Source: an uncultured Oxalobacter sp. | Lineage (GTDB): Bacteria > Pseudomonadota > Gammaproteobacteria > Burkholderiales > Burkholderiaceae_D | Direction: 5' to 3' | Assembly (NCBI GenBank): GCA_937916185.1 | Contig: CALGGD010000161.1 | Span: forward strand, 1-6,085 | Length of the DNA: 6,085 nucleotides | Translations under genes and position numbers: made by a program | Part shown: in pieces, positions 1 to 6,085 of the stretch | How positions within the stretch are numbered: position 1 is the stretch's first letter | How the letters are laid out: each line of letters starts with the position of its first letter | Notes under the pieces: model-generated | Databases searched by the model: none | Seen by the model: the letters and a program-made list of their open reading frames with translations, nothing else | What the model was told of the DNA's origin: nothing

Positions 1-1
1 T

Positions 2-406
2 GTCATCAGCCGGGGAAGTTCAGTCGCCACATTTGAGGCGCCATTTGGCAAAGTGGGCCTGTCGGTCTGCTATGACCTGCGTTTCCCGGAACTCTACCGC
101 GCATTGGGCGACTGCTGCCTGATGGTGGTTCCTGCGGCGTTCACCTATACAACCGGGCAGGTGCACTGGGAAATCCTGCTCCGTGCCCGTGCCATTGAGA
201 ACCAGACCTATATCCTTGCTGCTGCCCAAGGAGGGCGTCATCCGACAGGCCGCCGCACATGGGGGCATTCCATGCTGATTGATCCATGGGGACAGATACG
301 GTCGGTCTGTGTTGAAGGGGAAGGACTGGCTATCGGTGATATTGATTTCAGGCTGATGTCGTCCATCCGGGAAAAACTGCCGGCATTGAAGCACCGCCGG
401 CTCTGA
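2..406 (+). CDS. Nitrilase-superfamily amidase (Nit1/Nit2, deaminated-glutathione amidase type), 3' part
   Basis: Only the last 134 codons are present; the reading frame is open to the left edge, so the start lies outside the window. The product belongs to the carbon-nitrogen hydrolase (nitrilase) superfamily. The motif VCYDLRFPELYRAL carries the catalytic cysteine (codon 68-70). Downstream, the block FTYTTGQVHWEILLRARAIENQ and then AAAQGGRH and GHSMLIDPWG are typical of the Nit1/Nit2 branch, whose members hydrolyse deaminated glutathione, a side product of transaminases, in the cytoplasm. The other two triad residues (Glu and Lys) would be encoded upstream and cannot be checked. A GTG at 53 is an internal valine codon, not a start. 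The gene lies 69 nt upstream of tldD on the same strand with no hairpin terminator between them, so the two are probably cotranscribed. The family call is secure; the exact substrate is inferred from the Nit2-like motifs. Confidence 0.9.
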   Translation, partial: VISRGSSVATFEAPFGKVGLSVCYDLRFPELYRALGDCCLMVVPAAFTYTTGQVHWEILLRARAIENQTYILAAAQGGRHPTGRRTWGHSMLIDPWGQIRSVCVEGEGLAIGDIDFRLMSSIREKLPALKHRRL

Positions 407-475
407 TTTTCTGGCAACCGCTCTGCAAGATACATTAAAATCGAATCTTCCAATGAAATCTCAAGACGGCATCCT

Positions 476-1942
476 ATGTCTTCACAAAATCTTTCCCTAG
501 ACAATCTGTTGCAGGCTAAAAGGGTTCTTCTGGAACCTTTTGGGCTGGATGAGACAGTCCTGATGAATACGATGGGTGATATATTCACCCATCAGGTTGA
601 TTATGCTGACCTGTATTTCCAGTTCACCAAGAACGAAGGATGGAGTCTTGAGGATGGCAAAGTCAAATCCGGCAGTTTCTCCATTGATAAAGGTGTCGGT
701 GTCCGTGCTGTTTCTGGTGATAAGACCGCTTTCTCCTATTCTGATGAGATTTCCAAGACAGCGTTGCGTGATGCGGCGGCGGCTGTGCGGACCATTGGCC
801 GGCAGGGAGCCGGAACAGCGGCTTTGGTGTCTGGCATGACCCGGTTGGATACCCGCGCATTGTATCTGCCAGAAGACCCTTTCCAGACATTGTCTGCGGC
901 AGAGAAAGTCGCTTTGCTTGAAAAAGTGGAAAAAACCGCCAAGGCGATGGATGCCCGTATCGTCCAGGTCATGGCTGGGTTGGCAGGGGAATACGATGTC
1001 GTATTGGTTGCCCGCAGTGATGGTAAATTGGCAGCGGATATACGGCCTTTGATCCGCCTGTCAGTGACAGTGATTGCTGAAGAGAATGGTCGCAGGGAAA
1101 TCGGCAGCAGCGGTGGCGGCGGGCGTTCTGGCTATGGTTGTTTCACCGATGCGTTGGTCAGAGAGTATGTCAGTCAGGCGGTGCATTCCGCATTGACCAT
1201 GCTCCGTGCCGACCCTGCTCCAGCAGGGCCGATGACCGTAGTGTTGGGTTCCGGTTGGCCGGGTGTCCTGCTGCATGAAGCTGTGGGACATGGTCTTGAA
1301 GGGGATTTCAACCGGAAGGGATCCAGTGCCTTTTCTGGATTGCTGGGGCAGAAAGTCGCTGCGGACAATATCACGGTCATTGATGATGGCACCATTGCTG
1401 GTCGCCGTGGCTCACTGAACATGGATGATGAAGGCAACCCGACACAGCGCAATGTCCTGATTGAGAACGGGGTGCTTAAGGGGTATCTGCAGGATTCCCT
1501 GAATGCCCGTCTGATGAAGATGCCGCTTACGGGAAATGGCCGCCGTCAATCCTATGCGCATCTGCCGATTCCACGGATGACGAATACCTTCATGCTGGGC
1601 GGGGACAAAACGCCAGAGGAAATCATCGCTTCCGTGAAAAAGGGTTTATATGCCGCCAATTTTGGTGGTGGTCAGGTTGATATCACCAGTGGCAAGTTTG
1701 TTTTCTCGGCAAGTGAAGCCTATCTCATTGAGGATGGCAGGATTACCAGTCCAGTGAAAGGCGCAACCTTGATTGGCAATGGCCCTGATGTCCTCAAGCG
1801 GGTTTCGATGGTCGGCAATGACCTGAAGCTGGATACCGGCATCGGGGTCTGTGGCAAGGAAGGACAGAGCGTGCCTGTCGGTGTCGGTATGCCAACCATC
1901 CGTCTTGACGGTGTGACAGTCGGCGGGACGGCCGGGCAATGA
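476..1942 (+). CDS. tldD: Metalloprotease TldD
   Basis: This encodes 488 residues, close to the usual length for TldD (E. coli about 480). TldD is the zinc-bearing subunit of the TldD/TldE (PmbA) peptidase, which degrades unfolded peptides and matures some modified peptides such as microcin B17, and takes part in CcdA turnover. The zinc motif HEAVGH is at residues 267-272, followed by [11 protein letters not shown] as in known TldD proteins. The conserved [13 protein letters not shown] near the C terminus supplies Cys459, matching the cysteine zinc ligand described for E. coli TldD. The N-terminal region includes DYADLYFQ and a glycine-rich stretch [11 protein letters not shown] (about 211-221), both usual for the family. 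The ATG at 476 has only a weak Shine-Dalgarno-like AAGACGG (463-469). No tldE is in the window; it is normally encoded elsewhere. No terminator follows directly, so transcripts would run into the aroG leader terminator at 2115-2142. Confidence 0.97.
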   Translation: MSSQNLSLDNLLQAKRVLLEPFGLDETVLMNTMGDIFTHQVDYADLYFQFTKNEGWSLEDGKVKSGSFSIDKGVGVRAVSGDKTAFSYSDEISKTALRDAAAAVRTIGRQGAGTAALVSGMTRLDTRALYLPEDPFQTLSAAEKVALLEKVEKTAKAMDARIVQVMAGLAGEYDVVLVARSDGKLAADIRPLIRLSVTVIAEENGRREIGSSGGGGRSGYGCFTDALVREYVSQAVHSALTMLRADPAPAGPMTVVLGSGWPGVLLHEAVGHGLEGDFNRKGSSAFSGLLGQKVAADNITVIDDGTIAGRRGSLNMDDEGNPTQRNVLIENGVLKGYLQDSLNARLMKMPLTGNGRRQSYAHLPIPRMTNTFMLGGDKTPEEIIASVKKGLYAANFGGGQVDITSGKFVFSASEAYLIEDGRITSPVKGATLIGNGPDVLKRVSMVGNDLKLDTGIGVCGKEGQSVPVGVGMPTIRLDGVTVGGTAGQ

Positions 1943-1948
1943 AAAATT

Positions 1949-1977
1949 TTGTCAGTTTCAAAAAACTGGTTTACAAT
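1949..1977 (+). promoter_or_regulatory. Sigma-70-type promoter of the aroG leader
   Basis: A -35 hexamer TTGTCA (1949-1954) and a -10 hexamer TACAAT (1972-1977) are separated by exactly 17 nt, and each matches the consensus at five of six positions. The -35 box begins six nt after the tldD stop codon. Transcription would be expected to start near 1984-1985, giving a leader RNA of about 185 nt before the aroG start codon and a short 5' segment of about 26 nt before the leader ORF. This is read by eye and there is no experimental start site. Confidence 0.75.
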
Positions 1978-2010
1978 GGAACATATTGATAGATAAAGGT
2001 GTTTTGTAAA

Positions 2011-2070
2011 GTGTTGAATTCCTCCCGATTTTATTTCTTTTGGTTTAGCCGTTTGTTCAGAGGGCGGTGA
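2011..2070 (+). CDS. Aromatic-rich leader peptide of the aroG attenuator
   Basis: This is a 19-codon ORF starting with GTG and ending in TGA, encoding MLNSSRFYFFWFSRLFRGR. Residues 7-12 are Phe-Tyr-Phe-Phe-Trp-Phe, so six consecutive codons (2029-2046) demand all three aromatic amino acids. There are five Phe, one Tyr and one Trp codons in total. A good Shine-Dalgarno-like AAAGGTG (1995-2001) ends nine nt before the GTG. The next codon is TTG, a less well placed alternative start. The peptide itself probably has no function; translation speed is the signal, as in pheL and trpL of enteric bacteria. The stop codon overlaps the GGCGGT segment proposed as the antiterminator arm, the geometry expected of a sensing ORF. 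Leader ORFs this short are usually missed by gene finders. Confidence 0.85.
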   Translation: MLNSSRFYFFWFSRLFRGR

Positions 2071-2114
2071 AAGGTCGGGTCACAACTATACGAAACCAAT
2101 TAGGAAGAATACCG

Positions 2115-2142
2115 AAACCGCCAGCAGACTGGCGGTTTTTTT
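2115..2142 (+). terminator. Intrinsic terminator of the aroG attenuator, also serving tldD
   Basis: The arms AAACCGCCAG (2115-2124) and CTGGCGGTTT (2129-2138) form a perfect 10-bp stem with the loop CAGA. The run of T from 2136 to 2142 is seven long and includes the last three bases of the stem. It lies 29 nt upstream of the aroG start codon and before its ribosome binding site GAGGGA (2158-2163), so it can only reduce aroG expression. As no other terminator follows tldD, it should also end read-through transcripts from tldD. Confidence 0.93.
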
Positions 2143-2171
2143 ATATACAGGGATTTTGAGGGAAACCAATC

Positions 2172-3236
2172 ATGCTAAAGCCAATCGATGATTTACGTAT
2201 TGTCGCAATGAAAGAACTGACACCGCCATCCCATCTGATCAGCGCCTTCCCTTGCCGGGCAGAAACCGCAAGGACTGTATCAGAATGCCGTGATGAGATC
2301 CATAAGGTCCTGCAGGGTGAGGATGACCGCCTGATAGCAATTGTCGGGCCCTGTTCCATCCATGACCCAAAAGCGGCTGTGGAATATGCCGAACGCCTGA
2401 GGGCAGAGCGTGAACGCTATAAGGATGAGCTGATTGTCCTGATGCGGGTCTATTTTGAGAAACCCCGGACCACCATTGGCTGGAAGGGGCTGATCAACGA
2501 TCCATTCCTTGACCAGAGCTACCGTATCAATGAAGGGCTGCATATTGCCCGTGAGCTGTTGCAGAAAGTCAATATGATGGGATTGCCGGCAGCAACCGAA
2601 TTCCTGGATATGATCAGCCCGCAGTATATTGCGGATATGGTCAGCTGGGGAGCCATCGGGGCACGTACAACGGAATCCCAGGTCCATCGCGAACTGTCTT
2701 CAGGGCTGTCCTGTCCTGTTGGTTTCAAGAATGGTACGGATGGCAATGTGAAGATTGCCATTGATGCCATCAAGGCGGCATCCCATCCCCATCATTTCCT
2801 GTCTGTCACCAAGAGCGGGCATACAGCGATTTTCCAGACTCAGGGTAACCAGGACTGCCATATCATCCTGCGCGGTGGTTTCAAGCCAAACTATGACCCT
2901 GCCAGTGTGGATGCTGCGACCCAGGCACTGGAAAGCAATGGCATCAAGCCCAATATCATGATTGATGCCTCCCATGGCAACAGTTCCAAGAAAGCAGAGA
3001 ACCAGGTGCCTGTCTGTGAAAACATCGCTGGGAACATTGCAGGCGGCAACCAGCATATTGTCGGTGTCATGATTGAATCCAATCTGGTTGCAGGCCGTCA
3101 GGACCTGGGAGATGGCAAGAACCTGACTTATGGGCAGTCAATCACCGATGCCTGCCTTGGATGGCAGGACAGCAGCATGCTGCTTGGGAAGTTGGCGGAA
3201 TCGGTCCGCCGCCGCCGTGATGCTGTAAAGCAGTAA
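2172..3236 (+). CDS. aroG: 3-deoxy-7-phosphoheptulonate (DAHP) synthase, class I AroG type
   Basis: This is the first enzyme of the shikimate pathway: it condenses phosphoenolpyruvate and erythrose 4-phosphate into DAHP in the cytoplasm. The 354-residue protein aligns with E. coli AroG without shifts at all key positions. Metal ligands are Cys61 (GPCSIHDP), His268 (DASHGN), Glu302 (MIESN) and Asp326 (ITDACLGW). Substrate-binding residues include Arg92, Lys97 and the following PRT, Arg165, Lys186 and Arg234. Residues of the Phe inhibitor site of E. coli AroG are also present (Asp6, Asp7, Ile10, Pro150, Gln151, Leu179, Ser180, Phe209, Ser211), which suggests a Phe-inhibited enzyme; position 221 is Phe instead of Val. 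The ATG at 2172 has the ribosome binding site GAGGGA eight nt upstream, and the conserved DDLRI begins at residue 6, supporting this start over the internal ATG at 2208. Expression is probably set by the attenuator upstream. The gene appears monocistronic, ending at the terminator at 3254-3296. Confidence 0.97.
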   Translation: MLKPIDDLRIVAMKELTPPSHLISAFPCRAETARTVSECRDEIHKVLQGEDDRLIAIVGPCSIHDPKAAVEYAERLRAERERYKDELIVLMRVYFEKPRTTIGWKGLINDPFLDQSYRINEGLHIARELLQKVNMMGLPAATEFLDMISPQYIADMVSWGAIGARTTESQVHRELSSGLSCPVGFKNGTDGNVKIAIDAIKAASHPHHFLSVTKSGHTAIFQTQGNQDCHIILRGGFKPNYDPASVDAATQALESNGIKPNIMIDASHGNSSKKAENQVPVCENIAGNIAGGNQHIVGVMIESNLVAGRQDLGDGKNLTYGQSITDACLGWQDSSMLLGKLAESVRRRRDAVKQ

Positions 3237-3253
3237 CCCCTTCCAAAAACGGC

Positions 3254-3296
3254 AATTCCCCTGACAGAGGATATCTCCCTGCCAGGGGAATTTTTT
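3254..3296 (+). terminator. Terminator between convergent aroG and yajQ, possibly bidirectional
   Basis: The arms AATTCCCCTG (3254-3263) and CAGGGGAATT (3283-3292) are perfectly complementary over 10 bp and enclose a 19-nt loop that may form a small inner helix. Six T (3291-3296) follow on the + strand, 18 nt after the aroG stop codon. On the minus strand the same stem is followed, after a few bases, by five T (complement of 3245-3249), so it can plausibly stop yajQ transcripts as well, although less strongly. Confidence 0.9.
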
Positions 3297-3316
3297 ATAG
3301 GAAAGGGGAAAGGAAA

Positions 3317-3802
3317 TCAATTACGGAAATTGTTGAATTCCAAGGGGATGTCTTTGACTTTCTCGCGCAGCATCTGCATGGTCGCCTGAAGGTCATCCTT
3401 TTTGTTGCCGGTGACACGGACAGTTTCGCCCTGGATGCTTGCCTGGACTTTCAGTTTATTGTCCTTGACCAGTTTGACGATTTTCTTCGCCATATCGGAC
3501 TGGATGCCGTTCTTGACAGTGACAATCTGCTTCACCTTGTCGCCACTGATTTTTTCAATCTTGGATTCTTCAAGGAAACGGACATCGACCTTGCGTTTCG
3601 TCATTTTGTTGGTCAAGACATCACGAACCTGATTCAACTGGAATTCGGAGTCGGCGAAAACGGTCAGTTCAGCTTCTTTCTGCTCCACACGGGCATCACT
3701 GCCACGGAAGTCAAAGCGGGTGCCGATTTCCTTGTTTGCCTGGTCAACGGCATTGCGCACTTCAACCATATTCGCTTCAGAAACAACGTCAAAAGATGGC
3801 AT
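3317..3802 (-). CDS. yajQ: YajQ-family nucleotide-binding protein (cyclic di-GMP-binding type)
   Basis: This encodes 161 residues, the normal length for YajQ. The protein begins MPSFDVVSE and contains [20 protein letters not shown] near the N terminus, both hallmark sequences; it ends [13 protein letters not shown]. Family members fold as two ferredoxin-like domains. A Xanthomonas homologue binds cyclic di-GMP and acts with a transcription regulator, and other members bind nucleotides or nucleic acids; the role in this organism is not known. The frame stays open upstream to an ATG at 3829, which would add nine residues. The start at 3802 is preferred because the conserved N terminus begins there and AAAGGGA lies five nt ahead of it on the minus strand. 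It converges with aroG and diverges from murB. No membrane segment or signal peptide is visible. Confidence 0.96.
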   Translation of the reverse strand: MPSFDVVSEANMVEVRNAVDQANKEIGTRFDFRGSDARVEQKEAELTVFADSEFQLNQVRDVLTNKMTKRKVDVRFLEESKIEKISGDKVKQIVTVKNGIQSDMAKKIVKLVKDNKLKVQASIQGETVRVTGNKKDDLQATMQMLREKVKDIPLEFNNFRN

Positions 3803-4016
3803 AGGAATCCCTTTCTTTAAAAAAATCAATCTCTGACAGAGGCAGTCAGACTTATCAGAACTGCGGGCATTTTACCGAATATTTGATGGATTTGTTATGC
3901 CCAAGGGTTGCTGCTTTCCGCAAAAAACGCGACAGATTCCCTGAATAGCCATTAAGATGGTATTTTGGTTCTTAAGGGTTTAAAGTCCCATTCATCTTCT
4001 TATTGTATTTGACATC
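3803..4016. other. Divergent intergenic region between yajQ and murB
   Basis: These 214 nt must hold the promoters of both yajQ and murB. Nothing matches a strong sigma-70 promoter. On the minus strand TAAAAT (complement of 3869-3874) could be a -10 box for yajQ, but no good -35 box sits 17 nt upstream. On the + side an inverted repeat TTAAGA (3952-3957) and TCTTAA (3970-3975), 12 nt apart, lies 41 nt before the murB start and could be a protein-binding site. No ORF, tRNA or terminator is seen. Confidence 0.4.
3831..3850 (-). repeat. Short inverted repeat in the yajQ 5' leader
   Basis: TCTGAC (3832-3837) and GTCAGA (3845-3850) can form a 6-bp hairpin with a 7-nt loop. Overlapping this, CTCTGACAGAG (3831-3841) is an 11-nt near-perfect palindrome around a central A. 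On the minus strand the hairpin lies about 30 nt before the yajQ start and is followed a few bases later by seven T. The stem is too short and weak to call a terminator. It may be an operator, a weak RNA structure or chance. Confidence 0.3.
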
Positions 4017-5048
4017 ATGACTATCCACGCAGCACTCCAGAAGAATGTTTCCCTGAAATCCCTCAATACATTTGGCATTGATGCAATAGCCGCCTGTTAT
4101 CTGGAAATCCATGGCATCCAGGATTTGGAGCGTGTTTATCAGGATGAAAGCCTGCGGCGTATGCCACGCCTGATTCTTGGGGGTGGCAGCAACCTGCTGC
4201 TGGTTTCAGAACGCTTTGAAGGGATTGTCCTGCGGATGGTCAACAAGGGGATTGCTGTTGAGCGTGATGACGGCCATGCAGTCTATCTGCGCGTTGCTGC
4301 AGGTGAGAAATGGCATGATTTTGTGATGTGGACTTTGGCGAACGGTTATCCTGGCTTGGAGAATATGTCCTTGATTCCAGGGACGGTTGGTGCTGCACCT
4401 GTCCAGAACATCGGTGCTTATGGTATGGAACTGAAAGACCATTTCTATTCCCTGCGGGCGTTTGATTTCCAGACAGGTCAGATGGTTGAGTTGGACAGGG
4501 AAGACTGTGCCTTTTCCTACCGTGACAGTATTTTCAAACATGCGATGAAAGACCGCTTGGTCATTATGGACCTGACTTTTGCCTTGCCGAAATCATGGAA
4601 GCCCAATATCGGTTATGGTGATGTTGCGGGGACTTTAAAGGAAAAGGGAATCGTTGAACCCTCTGCGGAACAGGTCAGTCAGGCAATCATTGCCATCCGT
4701 CAACGTAAACTGCCTGATCCTGCGGTACAGGGCAATGCAGGCAGTTTTTTCCAGAATCCGACTGTGACCGCAGAACAGATGGCGGTATTGAAAGCCAAAT
4801 ACCCGGAGATGCCATCTTATCCTCAACCAGATGGCCGGTTCCGTATTGCAGCTGGCTGGCTGATTGATCAATGCGGCTGGAAAGGCAGGCAGTTGGGACA
4901 GGCCGGTGTCTGTGCAACACAGGCATTGGTCTTGGTGAATTGCGGTGATGTCAAAGGCAGGGAAATCGCTGAACTGGCAAAAGCCATCCAGACAGATGTC
5001 CAAGCCAGGTTTGGCCTTTCACTAGTGCCGGAACCGGCTTTTATCTAA
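4017..5048 (+). CDS. murB: UDP-N-acetylenolpyruvoylglucosamine reductase (MurB, type I)
   Basis: MurB is an FAD enzyme that uses NADPH to reduce UDP-GlcNAc-enolpyruvate to UDP-N-acetylmuramate, the second committed step of peptidoglycan precursor synthesis, in the cytoplasm. At 343 residues it has the length of E. coli MurB. The FAD-binding domain shows NTFG (17-20), LGGGSN (54-59) and [16 protein letters not shown] (121-136). Catalytic residues expected from E. coli are present: Arg169 in SYRDSIFKH, Ser243 in NAGSFFQNP and Glu339 in LVPEPAFI. The segment [13 protein letters not shown] (278-290) belongs to the C-terminal substrate domain of type I enzymes. The ATG at 4017 is the only sensible start because NTFG follows at the usual distance, yet no Shine-Dalgarno sequence precedes it. 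The 3' end overlaps the 3' end of mtnA on the opposite strand by 27 nt, with no terminator between them. Confidence 0.97.
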   Translation: MTIHAALQKNVSLKSLNTFGIDAIAACYLEIHGIQDLERVYQDESLRRMPRLILGGGSNLLLVSERFEGIVLRMVNKGIAVERDDGHAVYLRVAAGEKWHDFVMWTLANGYPGLENMSLIPGTVGAAPVQNIGAYGMELKDHFYSLRAFDFQTGQMVELDREDCAFSYRDSIFKHAMKDRLVIMDLTFALPKSWKPNIGYGDVAGTLKEKGIVEPSAEQVSQAIIAIRQRKLPDPAVQGNAGSFFQNPTVTAEQMAVLKAKYPEMPSYPQPDGRFRIAAGWLIDQCGWKGRQLGQAGVCATQALVLVNCGDVKGREIAELAKAIQTDVQARFGLSLVPEPAFI

Positions 5049-6085
5049 TGGCTGTTTTTCTGAATTTCTGACAAAATCCGCTAAACCGCCGCTGACCAGC
5101 GTTTTATTGTCAACAATGCCCTTTTCTGTAATCAGCGCGGTCACCAGTTCCGCAGGGGTCACATCAAAGGCAGGGTTCCTGATTTTCACGCCTTCAGGAG
5201 CCCATTGGCAGTCACGGTAGCCTTTGACCTCATCGGCGGACCGTTCCTCAATGGGAATCGCATTGCCATCTGGCAATGACAGGTCAATGGTGGACAATGG
5301 GCAGGCGACATAAAACGGGATATTATGCCGTTTCGCCAGGACAGCCACCATATAGGTTCCAATCTTATTGGCGACATCCCCGTTGGCGGCGACACGGTCA
5401 GTGCCGACAACAACCGCATCAATCTCACCACGGCTCATGAAATAGCCAGACATGTTGTCAGTGATCAGTGTGACAGGAATCTTTTCCTGGACCATTTCCC
5501 AAGCCGTCAAGCGTGCGCCTTGCAGGAAAGGCCGGGTTTCATCAGCGAACACAGAAATCTTCTTGCCGGACTCGACAGCTGAGCGGAAAACGCCCAAGGC
5601 GGTACCATGACCAGCCGTTGCCAAGGCACCTGCGTTGCAATGGGTCAGGACCCGCATACCGTCTTCCAGCAATGATGCGCCATAAGCACCCATCTGCCGG
5701 TTGATCTGGATATCTTCATCCAATATGGCATGGGCTTCCTGAAGCAGACGGTCTGCAAGTGCTGCCTGGGACAGGTGCCGGCTGTTTTCCCAAAGTGTGT
5801 GCATACGGTCCAATGCCCAGAACAGGTTCACCGCAGTTGGTCGGCTTGCCGCCAGGATCTTGAAGCCTTCTTCCAGAGTCTTGGTGAAAATATCCGCAGG
5901 TTCAGCCTTCAACCGCTCCGCCTCCAGTGCCACGCCGTAGGCAGCGGCAACCCCGATGGCAGGCGCGCCTCTGACTACCATTGTACGGATGGCCTCTGCA
6001 ACGCCCTTGGCAGAATCATAGGCGGGATAGGCGATCTGCTGGGGCAGCAGGCGCTGGTCGATCATCTCAATCTGGCTGCCGTTCC
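5022..6085 (-). CDS. mtnA: S-methyl-5-thioribose-1-phosphate isomerase (MtnA), 5' end missing
   Basis: MtnA converts 5-methylthioribose 1-phosphate to 5-methylthioribulose 1-phosphate in the methionine salvage pathway. The protein belongs to the eIF2B alpha/beta/delta-like family. Signature blocks are [26 protein letters not shown] with the catalytic Cys, and [18 protein letters not shown] with the catalytic Asp. Cys and Asp are 80 residues apart, as in the B. subtilis enzyme (Cys160 and Asp240). The ATG at 6065 is probably internal: the frame stays open to the window edge and reads NGSQIEM before IDQRLLP, where other MtnA proteins also have residues ahead of this motif. By comparison roughly 10 to 20 residues are missing. 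The TAG stop lies inside the end of murB on the opposite strand. No other methionine salvage gene is visible, so the operon context cannot be judged. Confidence 0.95.
   Translation of the reverse strand, partial: NGSQIEMIDQRLLPQQIAYPAYDSAKGVAEAIRTMVVRGAPAIGVAAAYGVALEAERLKAEPADIFTKTLEEGFKILAASRPTAVNLFWALDRMHTLWENSRHLSQAALADRLLQEAHAILDEDIQINRQMGAYGASLLEDGMRVLTHCNAGALATAGHGTALGVFRSAVESGKKISVFADETRPFLQGARLTAWEMVQEKIPVTLITDNMSGYFMSRGEIDAVVVGTDRVAANGDVANKIGTYMVAVLAKRHNIPFYVACPLSTIDLSLPDGNAIPIEERSADEVKGYRDCQWAPEGVKIRNPAFDVTPAELVTALITEKGIVDNKTLVSGGLADFVRNSEKQPLDKSRFRH

Larger units (their letters stand above)
1985..2142 (+). promoter_or_regulatory. Ribosome-mediated transcription attenuator controlling aroG
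   Basis: This stretch has the full layout of an amino-acid attenuator: leader ORF, control codons, alternative helices and an intrinsic terminator before a biosynthetic gene. The proposed antiterminator pairs GGCGGT (2063-2068) with ACCGCC (2117-2122), six base pairs of which five are G-C. This removes the 5' arm of the terminator. A second possible helix pairs TTGGTTT (2040-2046, inside the Phe-Trp-Phe codons) with AAACCAA (2093-2099), seven base pairs. It would enclose 2063-2068 in its loop and so disfavour the antiterminator when no ribosome is present. Expected behaviour: a ribosome stalled on the aromatic codons (2029-2046) leaves 2063-2068 free, the antiterminator forms and aroG is transcribed. 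A ribosome that reaches the stop codon at 2068-2070 covers that segment, and the terminator forms. The helices were drawn by hand and not energy-minimised. The overall call is strong; the exact helix boundaries are inference. Confidence 0.85.

Noticed and set aside
53..406. GTG at 53 as the start of the amidase gene
   Set aside because: The frame is open to base 2 and the residues before 53 fit the nitrilase fold (TFEAPFGKVG), so the GTG is an internal valine codon of a truncated gene.
1999..2013. GTG at 1999 as an earlier start of the aroG leader peptide
   Set aside because: It overlaps the AAAGGTG that serves as Shine-Dalgarno for 2011 and has no purine-rich site of its own upstream.
1985..2142. 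T-box or metabolite riboswitch as the explanation of the aroG leader
   Set aside because: No T-box consensus or specifier-loop architecture is seen, T-boxes are rare outside Gram-positive bacteria, and a translated aromatic-rich ORF with its own ribosome binding site explains the region better.
3138..3320. Minus-strand ORF between aroG and yajQ, and other overlapping ORFs within tldD, aroG, murB and mtnA
   Set aside because: They lie opposite or out of frame with well-identified conserved genes, show no recognisable protein features and lack convincing ribosome binding sites.
3803..3829. Nine-residue N-terminal extension of YajQ from an ATG at 3829
   Set aside because: The extension would be encoded by the ribosome binding site region, and family members begin at MPSFDVVSE.
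3261..3842. CTGACAGAGG occurring at both 3261-3270 and 3833-3842
   Set aside because: A single 10-nt match, one copy inside a terminator loop and the other in a leader palindrome; no further similarity around them, so probably chance.
4009..4014. Consensus -35 box TTGACA just before the murB start codon
   Set aside because: A promoter using it would start transcription inside murB, past the conserved N terminus; no good -10 box was found at the right distance and no downstream gene needs it.

Overview
This window is a core-genome segment of a proteobacterium, most likely a betaproteobacterium of the Burkholderiales. The clues are the gene order nitrilase-family amidase, tldD, AroG-type DAHP synthase, followed by yajQ and an E. 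coli-type (type I) murB. Base composition looks close to half GC by eye, which is low for that order. A moderate-GC lineage such as the Oxalobacteraceae (Oxalobacter-like) is plausible, but this is inference from memory. I see no mobile elements, CRISPR arrays, tRNA or rRNA.

Layout. On the + strand: the 3' end of a Nit1/Nit2-type amidase gene (2-406), then tldD (476-1942), then a 229-nt gap before aroG (2172-3236). A hairpin terminator at 3254-3296 separates aroG from the convergent gene yajQ (minus strand, 3317-3802). A 214-nt divergent gap follows, then murB on + (4017-5048). Finally mtnA on the minus strand (5022 to the window edge, 5' end missing) converges on murB, and the two coding regions overlap by 27 nt.

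The most interesting part is the gap between tldD and aroG, which appears to hold a complete ribosome-mediated transcription attenuator. In order it contains a strong sigma-70-type promoter (TTGTCA, 17 nt, TACAAT), a Shine-Dalgarno-like AAAGGTG, and a 19-codon GTG-initiated leader ORF. The leader peptide contains the run Phe-Tyr-Phe-Phe-Trp-Phe. A GGCGGT segment at the end of the leader ORF can pair with the 5' arm of a perfect 10-bp terminator hairpin with a T7 tail, which lies just ahead of the aroG ribosome binding site. The leader holds codons for all three aromatic amino acids, and the gene it precedes encodes the first enzyme of their shared pathway. This fits a single multi-input attenuator for entry into the shikimate pathway. 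The AroG protein also keeps the allosteric-site residues of the Phe-inhibited E. coli enzyme, so control probably acts on both transcription and enzyme activity.

The remaining genes are housekeeping: metabolite repair (Nit), peptide processing (TldD), a nucleotide-binding protein (YajQ), peptidoglycan precursor synthesis (MurB) and methionine salvage (MtnA).
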